From JBEKSX01 sp049516635 (GTDB lineage Bacteria; Bacteroidota; Ignavibacteria; Tepidaquicellales; OLB5), in contig JBEKSX010000022.1 in NCBI GenBank assembly GCA_049516635.1, positions 1 through 33,851 of the forward strand: a stretch of 33,851 nt of DNA, in the 5' to 3' direction. Below the pieces are notes generated by a model. The model saw nothing but the letters and a program-made list of their open reading frames with translations. It ran no database searches and was not told the DNA's origin. This document shows, piece after piece, positions 22,472 to 31,329 of the stretch. The first letter of the stretch is position 1, and each line of letters opens with the position of its first letter. Made by a program: the position numbers and the translations under genes.

Positions 22472-24456
22472 TACTTGACCCTGACGGTGTCCGATAGGGA
22501 CTTGAGGAAATTTACTGCATTCGTATCGGAAGGATTACTATTAAGATAATTCTCCATGTACATTCTGGCTTCCGGTATTTTATTCGACTTCTGGTAGATA
22601 TTCGTCAATGAGAATACAGCTTCTCTGAAGTCTGGAAAAATATCTAGAGCTTTTTTTAAATAATTTTCTGTATTTGCATTATCGCCCATGGACGAATAGG
22701 CATAAGCAAGAAGGTAATATGTAAGTGAAGAACCGGGGTCTATCGATACCGATGAATTAAGAAGATTTATCGCCTGCTGGGTCTGCCTTGCCTGGATCAT
22801 TTGTACTGCATACATATTCATGCTGTTCACGTCCCTTCTGAGGATATGTGTCTTACCGGGATCAAATTTGTACACATCCATTATTTCAATGTTACTATCA
22901 CCGGTTGTAAAAAGAGAATTCTGGTTGACAACGCGGTACCATTCCCTAAGGAATGCTATGTAAGATACATTATATTTTTTCATCTCATTTGTCATGAACT
23001 GTGAGAAATCGATATCGTTGAGCCTTTTGATGAATTCGGGATTTATAAGCCCTGCAACATCGAGTATTTTCCTATTGGAATAAAACCCTATAGCACCAAC
23101 ATCATGGGTAGCAATAATTGAACCTTCGGGAGTGTGGTCTCTCAGCCATTTAGCAGTCGCAACCTGCCTGATAGAAATATAATGCGTCTGCTCCGCATAC
23201 AGTACCCTTTGCTGGTAATATACAGAGGCAAAATATATTACAACTATTATAAAGAATATGTAGTTCAATGAATTTACTATATTCCTGTCATTATAATAAC
23301 GATAAAGATATTTATAGAACTCACGCGTCCCATAAACAAAAAGAAATATGTAGAAAGGTATTATAGGCATCATATATCTTCCGAACCTGTGTGCATACGG
23401 TAGCTTGTACCAGTACATGAATACCAGAGCTAGGATAAATATCAATGGCAGAAGAAACCTGTTATATTTCATTCTTGCTGAGTCAGACAATACCTTAATG
23501 ACTGCAATGAAGAACGGGATTATCAAAAGCAGGTAAGCTTGATCGGTAAAGTAAAGCCATACCTCGTTCTTGAGAAAATCCACCCTGCTTCTGAACTCAG
23601 GTGAATAGTACGAAAGCTTCGCATCATACGTATTAGGCAAAATTGAGCCCGAAAGATACAGATTCAGGGCGAAGTAAGCGGCAAGTATTATCAGGAATAT
23701 TGAAATTCCTTTAAGCAGCTCGCTCTTGGAGAAAGCCGGGATATCATCATTTTGCCTGGGTGATTTTTTCTTTAGATACAGGAAAATAAGATAATCAAGT
23801 ACCACAGCACCTATAAATGCTGCAGCATCGGGTCTTCCCCAGAACACAAGCCCCAGGGTAAAGCCGAACAGCAGCGGTTTTCGTTTCCTGTAATAATAAA
23901 AACATATCAGTAATAAAAAAATGAACATAGTGGTTTCCATACCCGAAACTGCTATGAAATTCATCCACCCGTCCAGCCCGAAGATAAGCGCGGCTGCAAT
24001 TGCAAGCCAATTCTCCTTAGGAAAACTGTGCTCTGATAATTTGTAAAACACGAAGACTGCAAGGACCAGAAAGAGAATGCCTAAAACATAACTGAGGATC
24101 ATTTCATTTTTTGTGATAAGAAATCCCAATGCAAGTATCATTGTGTATATAGGTGAAGTGGAACCGGCAGTGACAATCTCGTTCTTAAAATATGAGAAGC
24201 TTCCGTATTCGACAAGATTTTTAGCGAATGTCAGGTGTATCCACGGGTCATCAAGAGTGAAGCCGTTTTCGTGGTTCACGGAATAAGCATAAGTTACATA
24301 ATAATAGCATAATACTGCAGGAAGCAGTGCTAAAATGGCTATTATAAGATACTTGAGATTTTTCTTTATTGGAAATGATACTTCGAGTTCGATCTTTTTA
24401 GATTCTGCTTTAGCGGCAGGTTTCGGATGTTTATCTGTTTTTTTCTTCTTAGACAT
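22471..24456 (-). CDS. GT-C type membrane glycosyltransferase with C-terminal TPR repeats
   Basis: A 661-residue multi-pass protein. After a lysine-rich cytoplasmic tail (1-30) comes a helix (about 35-55) and the first outer loop with LDDPWIHLTFAKNLVEYG, whose DD pair is at the position of the catalytic acidic motif of GT-C lipid-phosphate-sugar transferases. Further features are STSPIYT, WGRPDAA and HRFGRYMMPIIPFY. About 10 helices follow in total. The C-terminus (about 550-655) has three TPR-like units (AINLLNSSVSIDPGSSLTYY, TENYLKKALDIFPDFREA, ARMYMENYLNSNPSDTNA). It resembles the protein at 28827. Probable role: transfer of a sugar from a polyprenyl carrier to a surface protein or glycan. 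The acceptor is unknown. Confidence 0.8.
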   Translation of the reverse strand: MSKKKKTDKHPKPAAKAESKKIELEVSFPIKKNLKYLIIAILALLPAVLCYYYVTYAYSVNHENGFTLDDPWIHLTFAKNLVEYGSFSYFKNEIVTAGSTSPIYTMILALGFLITKNEMILSYVLGILFLVLAVFVFYKLSEHSFPKENWLAIAAALIFGLDGWMNFIAVSGMETTMFIFLLLICFYYYRKRKPLLFGFTLGLVFWGRPDAAAFIGAVVLDYLIFLYLKKKSPRQNDDIPAFSKSELLKGISIFLIILAAYFALNLYLSGSILPNTYDAKLSYYSPEFRSRVDFLKNEVWLYFTDQAYLLLIIPFFIAVIKVLSDSARMKYNRFLLPLIFILALVFMYWYKLPYAHRFGRYMMPIIPFYIFLFVYGTREFYKYLYRYYNDRNIVNSLNYIFFIIVVIYFASVYYQQRVLYAEQTHYISIRQVATAKWLRDHTPEGSIIATHDVGAIGFYSNRKILDVAGLINPEFIKRLNDIDFSQFMTNEMKKYNVSYIAFLREWYRVVNQNSLFTTGDSNIEIMDVYKFDPGKTHILRRDVNSMNMYAVQMIQARQTQQAINLLNSSVSIDPGSSLTYYLLAYAYSSMGDNANTENYLKKALDIFPDFREAVFSLTNIYQKSNKIPEARMYMENYLNSNPSDTNAVNFLKSLSDTVRVK

Positions 24457-24703
24457 GTTTAATCTACAATAATAAGAAAAATCACTCTGTCATACAATTT
24501 AGGAATTGGGTATTTAGAAAATTACCTCAAAAGAGCTGCTAAGCAGGTTATTACTTCGATGATATAACGGGCATCGTCACGATCCGATTCATCGTTCATA
24601 CTTACCTTCAGCATAGATGGACGTTTATCTTAGATTCTTACATTGTTCGCTTAATCTCTTAAATAATATAACATAATTGTTTAAAAGGGCTTTTTGGGGT
24701 AAT

Positions 24704-24733
24704 TTGACTGACTATTTAATAGCTTGAAATAAT
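24704..24733 (+). promoter_or_regulatory. Weak candidate promoter for rpsA
   Basis: TTGACT (24704-24709) and AATAAT (24728-24733) are 18 bases apart and match the general -35/-10 consensus at 5 of 6 positions each. Transcription from it would give a leader of about 165 bases. Confidence 0.3.
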
Positions 24734-24844
24734 TATTAAAAATCGGCATATTAATTAGCTTTGCCGAAATATTGAAATATTCAAAGGGCACTTCCCGATA
24801 TAATCTAATTGTTTATATTTTAGTAAAGTATTTTAATTAACCCC

Positions 24845-24866
24845 TTCAATCCGAAAATGGATTGAA
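24845..24866 (+). promoter_or_regulatory. Hairpin in the rpsA leader
   Basis: TTCAATCC (24845-24852) pairs perfectly with GGATTGAA (24859-24866) around GAAAAT. It sits 40 bases before the rpsA ATG without a T-run, so it is more likely an mRNA leader structure, perhaps for autoregulation by S1, than a terminator. Confidence 0.45.
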
Positions 24867-24894
24867 GAACTTTTATGAACATTCAAAATAAATT

Positions 24895-24899
24895 AGGAG
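24895..24899 (+). promoter_or_regulatory. Ribosome-binding site of rpsA
   Basis: AGGAG lies 7 bases before ATG 24907 and fixes that start over the TTG at 24904. Clear SD sites are rare in this window. Confidence 0.75.
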
Positions 24900-24906
24900 C
24901 TATTTG

Positions 24907-26778
24907 ATGATTGAACAAAATGATGCACCTATTACTACACAAAGTCCGGCTGGTGAAAATAAAAAATATGAGAATGAACCGAATGAAATTAACCTAAAAG
25001 ATAAACCGGTTATCAGGACTAAGGATTTTGTTGCAAAAGACTATTCTGAAGACGAATTCAGAAAATATATAGAACTTTATGAAAAAACTTTTAACGTAAT
25101 CAAAGAAAACGAGATAGTAAAAGGCAAGGTAGTTGCTATCTCAGGCAATGATGTTCTGATTGACATAGGATTCAAATCGGACGGCAGAGTTTCGATAGAT
25201 GAGTTCCCCGATCCGGACAATATAAAGATAGGTGATGAGGTAGAGATATTTGTAGAAAAGATAGAGGATAAAGAAGGACAGCTGGTACTTTCCCGCAAAC
25301 GCGCCGATATAATCAGGAACTGGGAAAGGATCATTAAAGCAAAACAAAATGATGAGATCATCCAGGGCAGATGTGTAAGGAGGATCAAAGGCGGCTTCGT
25401 CTGCGACCTGGGCGGAGTTAACGCATTCCTTCCCGGTTCACAGATAGATACAAAGCCGATTCGTGATTACGATGTGTTCGTGGGCAAAACTTTGGATTTC
25501 AAGATACTGAAAATTAACCATCCTAATGAGAATATAATTATTTCCCACAAGGTCCTTATAGAAGAATCTATGGCTGACCAGAGAGAAAAACTTTTAAGCA
25601 CTATAGAAAAAGGACAAATACTTAAAGCTACGGTAAAAGCCATAACGGATTTCGGTGTGTTCGTTGATCTCGGAGGAGTTGACGGGTTGATACATATTAC
25701 TGATCTCTCATGGGGCAGGATAAGCCACCCGTCTGAGATAGTTCAGCTTGACCAGGAGATCGAGGTGATCGTACTCGAATATGATGACGAGAAGAAGAGG
25801 GTTACTCTCGGATTAAAACAATTGACACCGCATCCCTGGGACAGCATAGAAGAAAAGTTGAAGGTCGGCGATAAGGTCTCCGGTAAAGTAGTTTCGATTA
25901 CCGATTACGGTGCATTTATTGAAATTGACAAAGGTATCGAGGGTCTTATACACGTATCCGAAATGTCCTGGACACAGCATATCACCAACCCTAACCAGAT
26001 TGTTGCGATGGGAGAAAGAATAGATGCAATAGTTTTAAGCCTTGACAAAAATGAAAAGAAATTATCTCTCGGTATAAAACAGCTGACCCCGAATCCGTGG
26101 CAGTCACTGCTCGAGAAGTTCCCGATCGGTTCTAAACATCAGGGAAAGGTTTGCAATATCACGAATTTTGGCGTGTTCGTTGAATTGGAAGAAGGCGTAG
26201 ACGGATTGGTGCATATTTCGGATCTTTCATGGACAAAGAAAATATTCAACGTGGAAGATTTCGTAAAGATTGGTGATATGCTCGACGTTATCATCCTTGG
26301 GATCGATATCGATAACCACAGGATTGCACTCGGACATAAGCAGATAAACGAAAATCCATGGGACTCGCTCGAACAGCAATATAAAGTTGGCACCGAAGTA
26401 AACTGCAAGATAATAAAGTCTCTCGAAAAAGGAATTATAGTAGAGCTACCGAATGTAGTTGACGGTTTTATTCCCGCATCCCAGCTCTCAGTCTACCAGA
26501 TAAAGAATTTCGGTGACCTCTTCCAGGCAGGAGCAACATTGAATGCTGAAGTGATTGAATTCGATAAGGATTCGAAGAAAATCGTATTGTCTGTTATAGA
26601 ATATCTTAAAGATAAGGACCAGAAAGAAATTGATGAATATATTGCAAAATTCAAGATATCTAAAAAATTCAGCCTGACCGATGTTATTGACAGGACCCGA
26701 ACCACTCCCGAGCTGAAAGAGGAAGTTGACTTTAAGATTGATGACGTCATAAAAGAAACTGGTGAAAAATCACAGTGA
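24907..26778 (+). CDS. rpsA: 30S ribosomal protein S1, six S1 domains
   Basis: Binds mRNA and brings it to the 30S subunit. The 623-residue protein (from ATG 24907) has six S1 RNA-binding domains at about 45-115, 130-200, 217-290, 303-377, 390-464 and 477-550. Domains 3 to 5 have the strongest S1 signatures (ITDFGVFVDLGGVDGLIHITDLSW, given here as ITDFGVFVDL and GLIHITDLSW; ITDYGAFIEI with GLIHVSEMSW; ITNFGVFVEL with GLVHISDLSW). As usual for S1, domains 1 and 2, which dock on the ribosome, are more divergent. A charged N-terminal extension of about 45 residues precedes the first domain. It is monocistronic, with its own terminator downstream. Confidence 0.96.
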   Translation: MIEQNDAPITTQSPAGENKKYENEPNEINLKDKPVIRTKDFVAKDYSEDEFRKYIELYEKTFNVIKENEIVKGKVVAISGNDVLIDIGFKSDGRVSIDEFPDPDNIKIGDEVEIFVEKIEDKEGQLVLSRKRADIIRNWERIIKAKQNDEIIQGRCVRRIKGGFVCDLGGVNAFLPGSQIDTKPIRDYDVFVGKTLDFKILKINHPNENIIISHKVLIEESMADQREKLLSTIEKGQILKATVKAITDFGVFVDLGGVDGLIHITDLSWGRISHPSEIVQLDQEIEVIVLEYDDEKKRVTLGLKQLTPHPWDSIEEKLKVGDKVSGKVVSITDYGAFIEIDKGIEGLIHVSEMSWTQHITNPNQIVAMGERIDAIVLSLDKNEKKLSLGIKQLTPNPWQSLLEKFPIGSKHQGKVCNITNFGVFVELEEGVDGLVHISDLSWTKKIFNVEDFVKIGDMLDVIILGIDIDNHRIALGHKQINENPWDSLEQQYKVGTEVNCKIIKSLEKGIIVELPNVVDGFIPASQLSVYQIKNFGDLFQAGATLNAEVIEFDKDSKKIVLSVIEYLKDKDQKEIDEYIAKFKISKKFSLTDVIDRTRTTPELKEEVDFKIDDVIKETGEKSQ

Positions 26779-26800
26779 TGTTATGAGGTTATGTTAGGAT

Positions 26801-26850
26801 GTCACACTGAGCAAAGCAGAATGCCCGGCTTAGACGGGAAGGATCTCTAG
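26801..26850. repeat. Dispersed repeat of the GTCACACTGAGC...GGATCT type
   Basis: The gap after rpsA contains gtcacactgagcaaagca, a small CCCG/CGGG hairpin (26824-26827 and 26835-26838) and aaggatctct. This is the form of short dispersed repeats common in intergenic DNA of many bacterial genomes. It may be a relic of a mobile repeat. Confidence 0.45.
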
Positions 26851-26872
26851 CTAAACAAGAAATATTTATTTA

Positions 26873-26899
26873 AGCATTCCATTCATGGGATGCTTTTTT
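26873..26899 (+). terminator. Terminator of rpsA
   Basis: AGCATTCC (26873-26880) pairs with GGGATGCT (26887-26894), with one G-U pair, around ATTCAT and is followed by a run of T. Confidence 0.85.
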
Positions 26900-26927
26900 A
26901 TTTAAACCGATTGGAATTAAATAATAA

Positions 26928-27722
26928 ATGGAAAATCTGGATAAATTTACAAAGGTGATGCTCCGCGCTACAAATGAGGCAGCGAAGATATTGCTTTCAC
27001 ACTTTAACACCAATTTTAAGATAAGCAGGAAGAAATTCTACAATGACCTCGTTACCGAGGTTGATAAGAAAAGCGAGACTAAGATAATCGAAATTATTCA
27101 CCGTAGCTTTCCTGACCACAATATCCTTTCGGAAGAAGCAGGTAACCTGAACAAGGATTCCGAATATGTCTGGATAGTAGACCCGCTGGATGGAACAGTG
27201 AACTATGCACACTCGGTCCCAATCTACAGCATCTCTATAGCGTTGGAAATAAAGAAAAAAATTCAACTGGGATTAATATTTAATCCCGTCAACGGTGAGA
27301 GATTCTTTGCGCAAAAGGGTAAAGGGGCTTATTTAAATACTAAAAAGATAAGAATTTCGGATACAAAATATTTAAAAGATGCATTGCTTGTAACCGGATT
27401 TCCTTACGGGGCAGTTAATAATCCCGATCACGCGCTCGATCATTTCAATAACTTTCTTCGCCATGGAGTCCCGGTAAGGCGTTTGGGTTCTGCTGCGCTC
27501 GATATATGTTTTGTTGCCTGCGGCAGGTTCGACGGGTTCTGGGAGGTAAGCTTGAATCCGTGGGATGTGGCTGCTGGTTATCTTATATTAAAAGAAGCCG
27601 GCGGAAAGGTCACGAATTTCAAGGGAGAGAATTTTTCAGTTTACTCAAAGCAGCTCCTCGCTACCAACGGGAAGATACATCAGGAAATGATGGACGTACT
27701 TGCGTTAGCATACAAAGAATAA
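26928..27722 (+). CDS. suhB: Inositol monophosphatase family protein
   Basis: Mg2+-dependent sugar-phosphate phosphatase of the IMPase/SuhB family. The 264-residue protein has the metal-binding LSEEAG (67-72), DPLDGTVNY (85-93) and a second metal site NPWDVAAG (210-217, Asp213). The substrate-side VRRLGSAALDICFVACGRFDG, split as VRRLGSAALD and ICFVACGRFDG, is also typical. Substrates in the family include myo-inositol-1-phosphate, histidinol phosphate and others, so the specific activity is not fixed by sequence. The ATG follows the rpsA terminator by 28 bases and a strong terminator follows the stop, so the gene is probably transcribed alone. Confidence 0.92.
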   Translation: MENLDKFTKVMLRATNEAAKILLSHFNTNFKISRKKFYNDLVTEVDKKSETKIIEIIHRSFPDHNILSEEAGNLNKDSEYVWIVDPLDGTVNYAHSVPIYSISIALEIKKKIQLGLIFNPVNGERFFAQKGKGAYLNTKKIRISDTKYLKDALLVTGFPYGAVNNPDHALDHFNNFLRHGVPVRRLGSAALDICFVACGRFDGFWEVSLNPWDVAAGYLILKEAGGKVTNFKGENFSVYSKQLLATNGKIHQEMMDVLALAYKE

Positions 27723-27742
27723 AAAAGTTTTTTTATGAAAGC

Positions 27743-27772
27743 AAGCCCGGATTGCATTACCCGGGCTTTTTT
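27743..27772 (+). terminator. Terminator of the inositol monophosphatase gene
   Basis: AAGCCCGG (27743-27750) pairs perfectly with CCGGGCTT (27761-27768) across a 10-base loop and is followed by a T-run. Confidence 0.92.
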
Positions 27773-27846
27773 ATTTATACAGCAATTATATCAGAGAATA
27801 TTAAAATTAAATGATTTAATATAGCTGTATTACTAAACATAAATTT

Positions 27847-27853
27847 AAAGGAG
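27847..27853 (+). promoter_or_regulatory. Ribosome-binding site of the prohibitin-family gene
   Basis: AAAGGAG ends 7 bases before ATG 27861 and is the strongest SD match in the window. Confidence 0.75.
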
Positions 27854-27860
27854 AAGCCAT

Positions 27861-28781
27861 ATGATAGCTCTTATAATATTTTTAATCATTGTACTGATAG
27901 TGTTGGTCTCGTTAAAGAAAAATGCTGGCGGCAACGAGAAACTGGTCCGCTCGCTGAATATTTTCAGGAACATAGCATATATAGCTATCGGTATAGCAAT
28001 AATTCTTTCGGCGGTGGTTGAAGTGGGTCCAGGTGAAGTCGGGATACAGGTGCTGTTCGGAAGTGTGCAAAGCAGCGTACTGCACAGCGGCCTGAATATT
28101 ATTAACCCTCTGGTCTCGGTGGAAAGAATGGATATAAAGACACAGGCATATACAATGAGCTCCGCACATGATGAAGGACAGATGAAAGGTGATGATGCGA
28201 TCACCGCATTATCAATGGACGGGTTGACGCTGCGTCTTGATGTTACCGTCTGGTATAAGCTCAGCGAAGCCGATGCACCTCAGGTTTACAGATCTATTGG
28301 TACGGATTATGTTGACAAGATAGTAAGACCAGCTATCAGGACCGCACTGCGTGATATAGCGGTATTGTATTCGGCAACAGATATTTACTCAAACAAGCGT
28401 GAGGATTATGTCCACAACGTTACAAAGAACCTTGAAGAAGCTTTTAACGGAAGAGGGGTGGTGCTTGAGAGGGTGCTGCTGAGAACGGTCGAGCTGCCTG
28501 AGATGGTAAGAACGGCAATAGATGAAAAGATAGCTGCCGAACAAAAAGCACAGCAGATGGTCTATGTTCTGCAAAAAGAAAGGCAGGAAGCAGAGAGAAA
28601 AAAAGTAGAAGCGCAGGGAATTTCAGATTTTAACAGAATAGTATCACAAAGCATTACCGAACAAACCTTACAAATGAAAGGCATTGAAGCTACTCTTGAA
28701 CTTGCTAAAAGCCAGAATAGCAAAATGGTCATCATGAATGGGAAGAATATGCCGTTGATATTCGGAATGTCCGGGCAATAA
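27861..28781 (+). CDS. Prohibitin-family (SPFH/Band 7) membrane protein
   Basis: A 306-residue membrane-scaffold protein. It has two N-terminal hydrophobic segments (about 1-18 and 38-54). The SPFH domain follows (about 55-230), with EVGPGEVGIQVLFGSVQ, SMDGLTLRLDVTVWYKL and IVRPAIRTALRDIAVLY. A coiled-coil region rich in Glu/Gln/Lys follows (about 228-290, EKIAAEQKAQQMVYVLQKER and beyond). This is the architecture of bacterial prohibitin homologues, which form large membrane rings and often partner with membrane proteases such as FtsH. No such protease is encoded here. The downstream glycosyltransferase starts 45 bases later and may be cotranscribed. Confidence 0.93.
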   Translation: MIALIIFLIIVLIVLVSLKKNAGGNEKLVRSLNIFRNIAYIAIGIAIILSAVVEVGPGEVGIQVLFGSVQSSVLHSGLNIINPLVSVERMDIKTQAYTMSSAHDEGQMKGDDAITALSMDGLTLRLDVTVWYKLSEADAPQVYRSIGTDYVDKIVRPAIRTALRDIAVLYSATDIYSNKREDYVHNVTKNLEEAFNGRGVVLERVLLRTVELPEMVRTAIDEKIAAEQKAQQMVYVLQKERQEAERKKVEAQGISDFNRIVSQSITEQTLQMKGIEATLELAKSQNSKMVIMNGKNMPLIFGMSGQ

Positions 28782-28826
28782 GTTGAGGTCAGTTCAGTTA
28801 TTCCATTTATTTAAAATTCTGGCTCT

Positions 28827-30461
28827 GTGAGAAATAGATATTTTGCATTTTTCGTATTCTCGATTCTGTATGCTTTTTATATCCTCCCTTTCCTGAATAA
28901 CATTGTATTCGATGCAGTGATCCATTTCTCTGTTTCGGAAAATTTCGTAAAGGGTTATCCTTTTCAGTTCAATCAGAACGGTGAAACGGTTCTGGCTTCA
29001 ACAAGTCCTTTCTGGACTATGATACTCATACTTTGTTTTAAATTTGCGGAATATAAAGCGGTTCTTCTGCTCAAAGCTATCATCATCTTAGCATGGGGCG
29101 GTACCACATACTTTATCTACAGGACAGCAAAAGATATCTGGAAATTGCCGCAAATACCATTATATGCTCTGCTTCTGCTATGGATTTTGAATGTATCAGT
29201 TCTAAAGAATTCTCTAGGCGGAATGGAAAATATCCTTTCTGCATTTCAGCTCATTCTTATTTATCATCTGCTTTGCAGATCCCAAGGTGCCCTTCATTAT
29301 AATTACATTATTACCACTGGCATCCTGACAGGATGGGCGTTACTTACCCGTCCTGAAGTTGGTTTTTTGTGTTTTTTGATAACCATTATATACCTATTGA
29401 GATTTTTACTGAACAAACAGGTAAAATCGTTAAAAATATTGGGATGCTTTACCATCGTGATTCTATGCACCTTAATAATTTTACTCCCTTGGTATTATTA
29501 TCAATATAGTGTTACAGGTAAAATAATATCCGATTCATCATACTCGAGAATATTTTCAGGCAGGTGGAATTCAATTGTTATTATCCCGGGTACAATATTT
29601 CTGCATCCCTATCTTCTGTCTGTTCTGTTCACGGCATTCCTTCCTGTCACATTCGGATCGCTTTACTATATAAAGTATATTCGTACATTCTTTAGAAAAT
29701 TAAAAGAAACAGGAATTTTTTATTTATTTGAAAAGTTTAATATTACGACCTCGGTAATTATTCTGTTAGTTGGATTCATACTATATACTTTTATCGTTGG
29801 AGGTGACCAGATAGGAAGATATTTCGTGCCGTTTTACCCGTTCTTCTTTATTATCGGAATTTCAGGGTTAACACTGTTGTATAATGATCTGAAACCTGTA
29901 AGCATTTTATGGAGCAGATTATTCATTATAGGTACAGTATTATTTCTGCTTAGCGTAAATATATATGATTATTACAGGCGTGTGTTATTAGGGACCGAGA
30001 TGGAATCCAAGGTATCGGAGATGATTAATTCTCCCGGACAAAGACATGATTACACATTATATTTTCTTCGAGGGTTAAAATACAAGGATTCGGATACTAT
30101 TAAATTTGCTCTAAAAGAAATCCAGTTCAGATATTTCATAGACGAAAGGATTCAGGTAGAAAGCCTCGACGGCAGGACTTCATCAAAAATATTTAAGTAC
30201 CTGGACAGGAACGGCTTTCCGGATTTCGAAAAGTATCTCTTGAATGAAAAGCCCGATGTAGTAGAGGTAGGCGGTTGGGATAAAATGATAAACTATCGTG
30301 CATGGTATATGAAAATGTTTACATTCGGAAAGAAAGATAACATAATCTCGCTATGGGATAGAAAGATCTCTAATATGCAGATGGGAGATTCATTTTACTG
30401 GGAGGGAAATAAAGTTAGCTTTTACTTGCCCGGTCTAGTCAGAATTGATTGGAATAATTAA
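28827..30461 (+). CDS. GT-C type membrane glycosyltransferase, second copy
   Basis: A 544-residue multi-pass protein resembling the 22471-24456 product. Corresponding landmarks are FDAVIHFSVSENFVKGYPF in the first outer loop, STSPFWTMIL, a GGMEN motif, LLTRPEVGF and QIGRYFVPFYPFF. It lacks the TPR tail and ends with a soluble domain (about 390-544). The loop has a single acidic residue (Asp) where the other protein has DD. It starts at GTG 28827, directly before MRNRYFAFFVFSILYAFYIL; no ATG is nearby upstream. Likely role: transfer of a sugar from a polyprenyl carrier outside the cytoplasm. Donor and acceptor are unknown. Confidence 0.78.
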   Translation: MRNRYFAFFVFSILYAFYILPFLNNIVFDAVIHFSVSENFVKGYPFQFNQNGETVLASTSPFWTMILILCFKFAEYKAVLLLKAIIILAWGGTTYFIYRTAKDIWKLPQIPLYALLLLWILNVSVLKNSLGGMENILSAFQLILIYHLLCRSQGALHYNYIITTGILTGWALLTRPEVGFLCFLITIIYLLRFLLNKQVKSLKILGCFTIVILCTLIILLPWYYYQYSVTGKIISDSSYSRIFSGRWNSIVIIPGTIFLHPYLLSVLFTAFLPVTFGSLYYIKYIRTFFRKLKETGIFYLFEKFNITTSVIILLVGFILYTFIVGGDQIGRYFVPFYPFFFIIGISGLTLLYNDLKPVSILWSRLFIIGTVLFLLSVNIYDYYRRVLLGTEMESKVSEMINSPGQRHDYTLYFLRGLKYKDSDTIKFALKEIQFRYFIDERIQVESLDGRTSSKIFKYLDRNGFPDFEKYLLNEKPDVVEVGGWDKMINYRAWYMKMFTFGKKDNIISLWDRKISNMQMGDSFYWEGNKVSFYLPGLVRIDWNN

Positions 30462-30498
30462 TATACATCAACCATTATAAAAATTATTCATAAAACTT

Positions 30499-31140
30499 AT
30501 GAAAGGCGTTCCTCTAAACGAAGATCTATATCAGTATATCCTCGATACTTTTGTAGAGGAAGATGATATATTAAAGTCGGTGGTGAGAAAGACAGAAGAA
30601 AAGGATTTCCCTCTCATACAGATATCACCCGAACTTGGAAAATTTCTGCAAATGCTCGTTATTATGATCCGCGCCGAAAAGATACTGGAAATCGGGACTC
30701 TCGCCGGTTATAGCGCTATCTGGATGGCAAGAGCTTTGCCCAAAAACGGTAAGCTCATTACACTCGAAAGAGATCAAGAACATGCAATCGCCTCACGAGA
30801 AAATTTTAAAAGAGCCGGGCTTGAGGCTAAAATCGAGATCATTACGGGAGATGCCGTGAAATCACTCGATAAGCTTTCCGATGAGAAATTTGATCTGGCC
30901 TTCATCGATGCTGATAAAACAAAATACCCCGTATACTTCGACAAAGTGATAAAGATGATGAATCACGGCGGAATAATCACTGCGGATAATACATTGAAAA
31001 AAGGTGAAATAATATCACAAACGCCGGACGATGAAGTTTTAGGTACGCGGAAATTGAATGAAAAAATGTCTAAAGACCCGCGAATCACTTCCCTTCTCAT
31101 ACCTATCTCAGACGGGCTGACGCTTGGAGTAGTAAAATAA
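30499..31140 (+). CDS. SAM-dependent O-methyltransferase, family 3 (catechol/CCoAOMT type)
   Basis: A 213-residue soluble methyltransferase. The SAM-binding motif I LEIGTLAGYSA is at 63-73, LITLERD at 86-92 contains the ribose-binding acidic residue, and the divalent-metal ligands lie in FDLAFIDADK (Asp137) and TADNTL (Asp163, Asn164). Length and motif spacing fit bacterial family 3 O-methyltransferases, which act on catechol-like or other small hydroxylated substrates; the substrate is not predictable. It follows the glycosyltransferase gene by 37 bases, so they may form one unit, though a shared pathway is not evident. Confidence 0.92.
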   Translation: MKGVPLNEDLYQYILDTFVEEDDILKSVVRKTEEKDFPLIQISPELGKFLQMLVIMIRAEKILEIGTLAGYSAIWMARALPKNGKLITLERDQEHAIASRENFKRAGLEAKIEIITGDAVKSLDKLSDEKFDLAFIDADKTKYPVYFDKVIKMMNHGGIITADNTLKKGEIISQTPDDEVLGTRKLNEKMSKDPRITSLLIPISDGLTLGVVK

Positions 31141-31329
31141 TATCAATGAACAGTTGCAGCTTGATTTAGTTCACAAAGACAAATATTATTTCATTCGAAA
31201 AAAAGCACCCGCTTAATTACCCCCCCTGGTATTTTTTATACGTTTATTTAATATTTTATGTCTATAGCAATATTTCTGAATTGTTTTCAGGGTGATGTTG
31301 TATTATATTGTATTTCATTTCTTTTAAAA

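Larger units (their letters stand above)
24457..24906. other. 450-bp intergenic region upstream of rpsA
   Basis: No gene is visible. It lies between the divergent glycosyltransferase and rpsA genes, is AT-rich, and should hold both promoters. It contains the candidate rpsA promoter, a leader hairpin and the rpsA ribosome-binding site, listed separately. Confidence 0.55.

Noticed and set aside
24845..24866. Hairpin before rpsA as a terminator
   Set aside because: No T-run follows and no plus-strand gene lies upstream to terminate.
31258..31329. N-terminal extension of enolase from an upstream ATG
   Set aside because: The extra 24 residues are hydrophobic and absent from enolases; MAKITQVKAREILDSRGNP at 31330 is the normal start.
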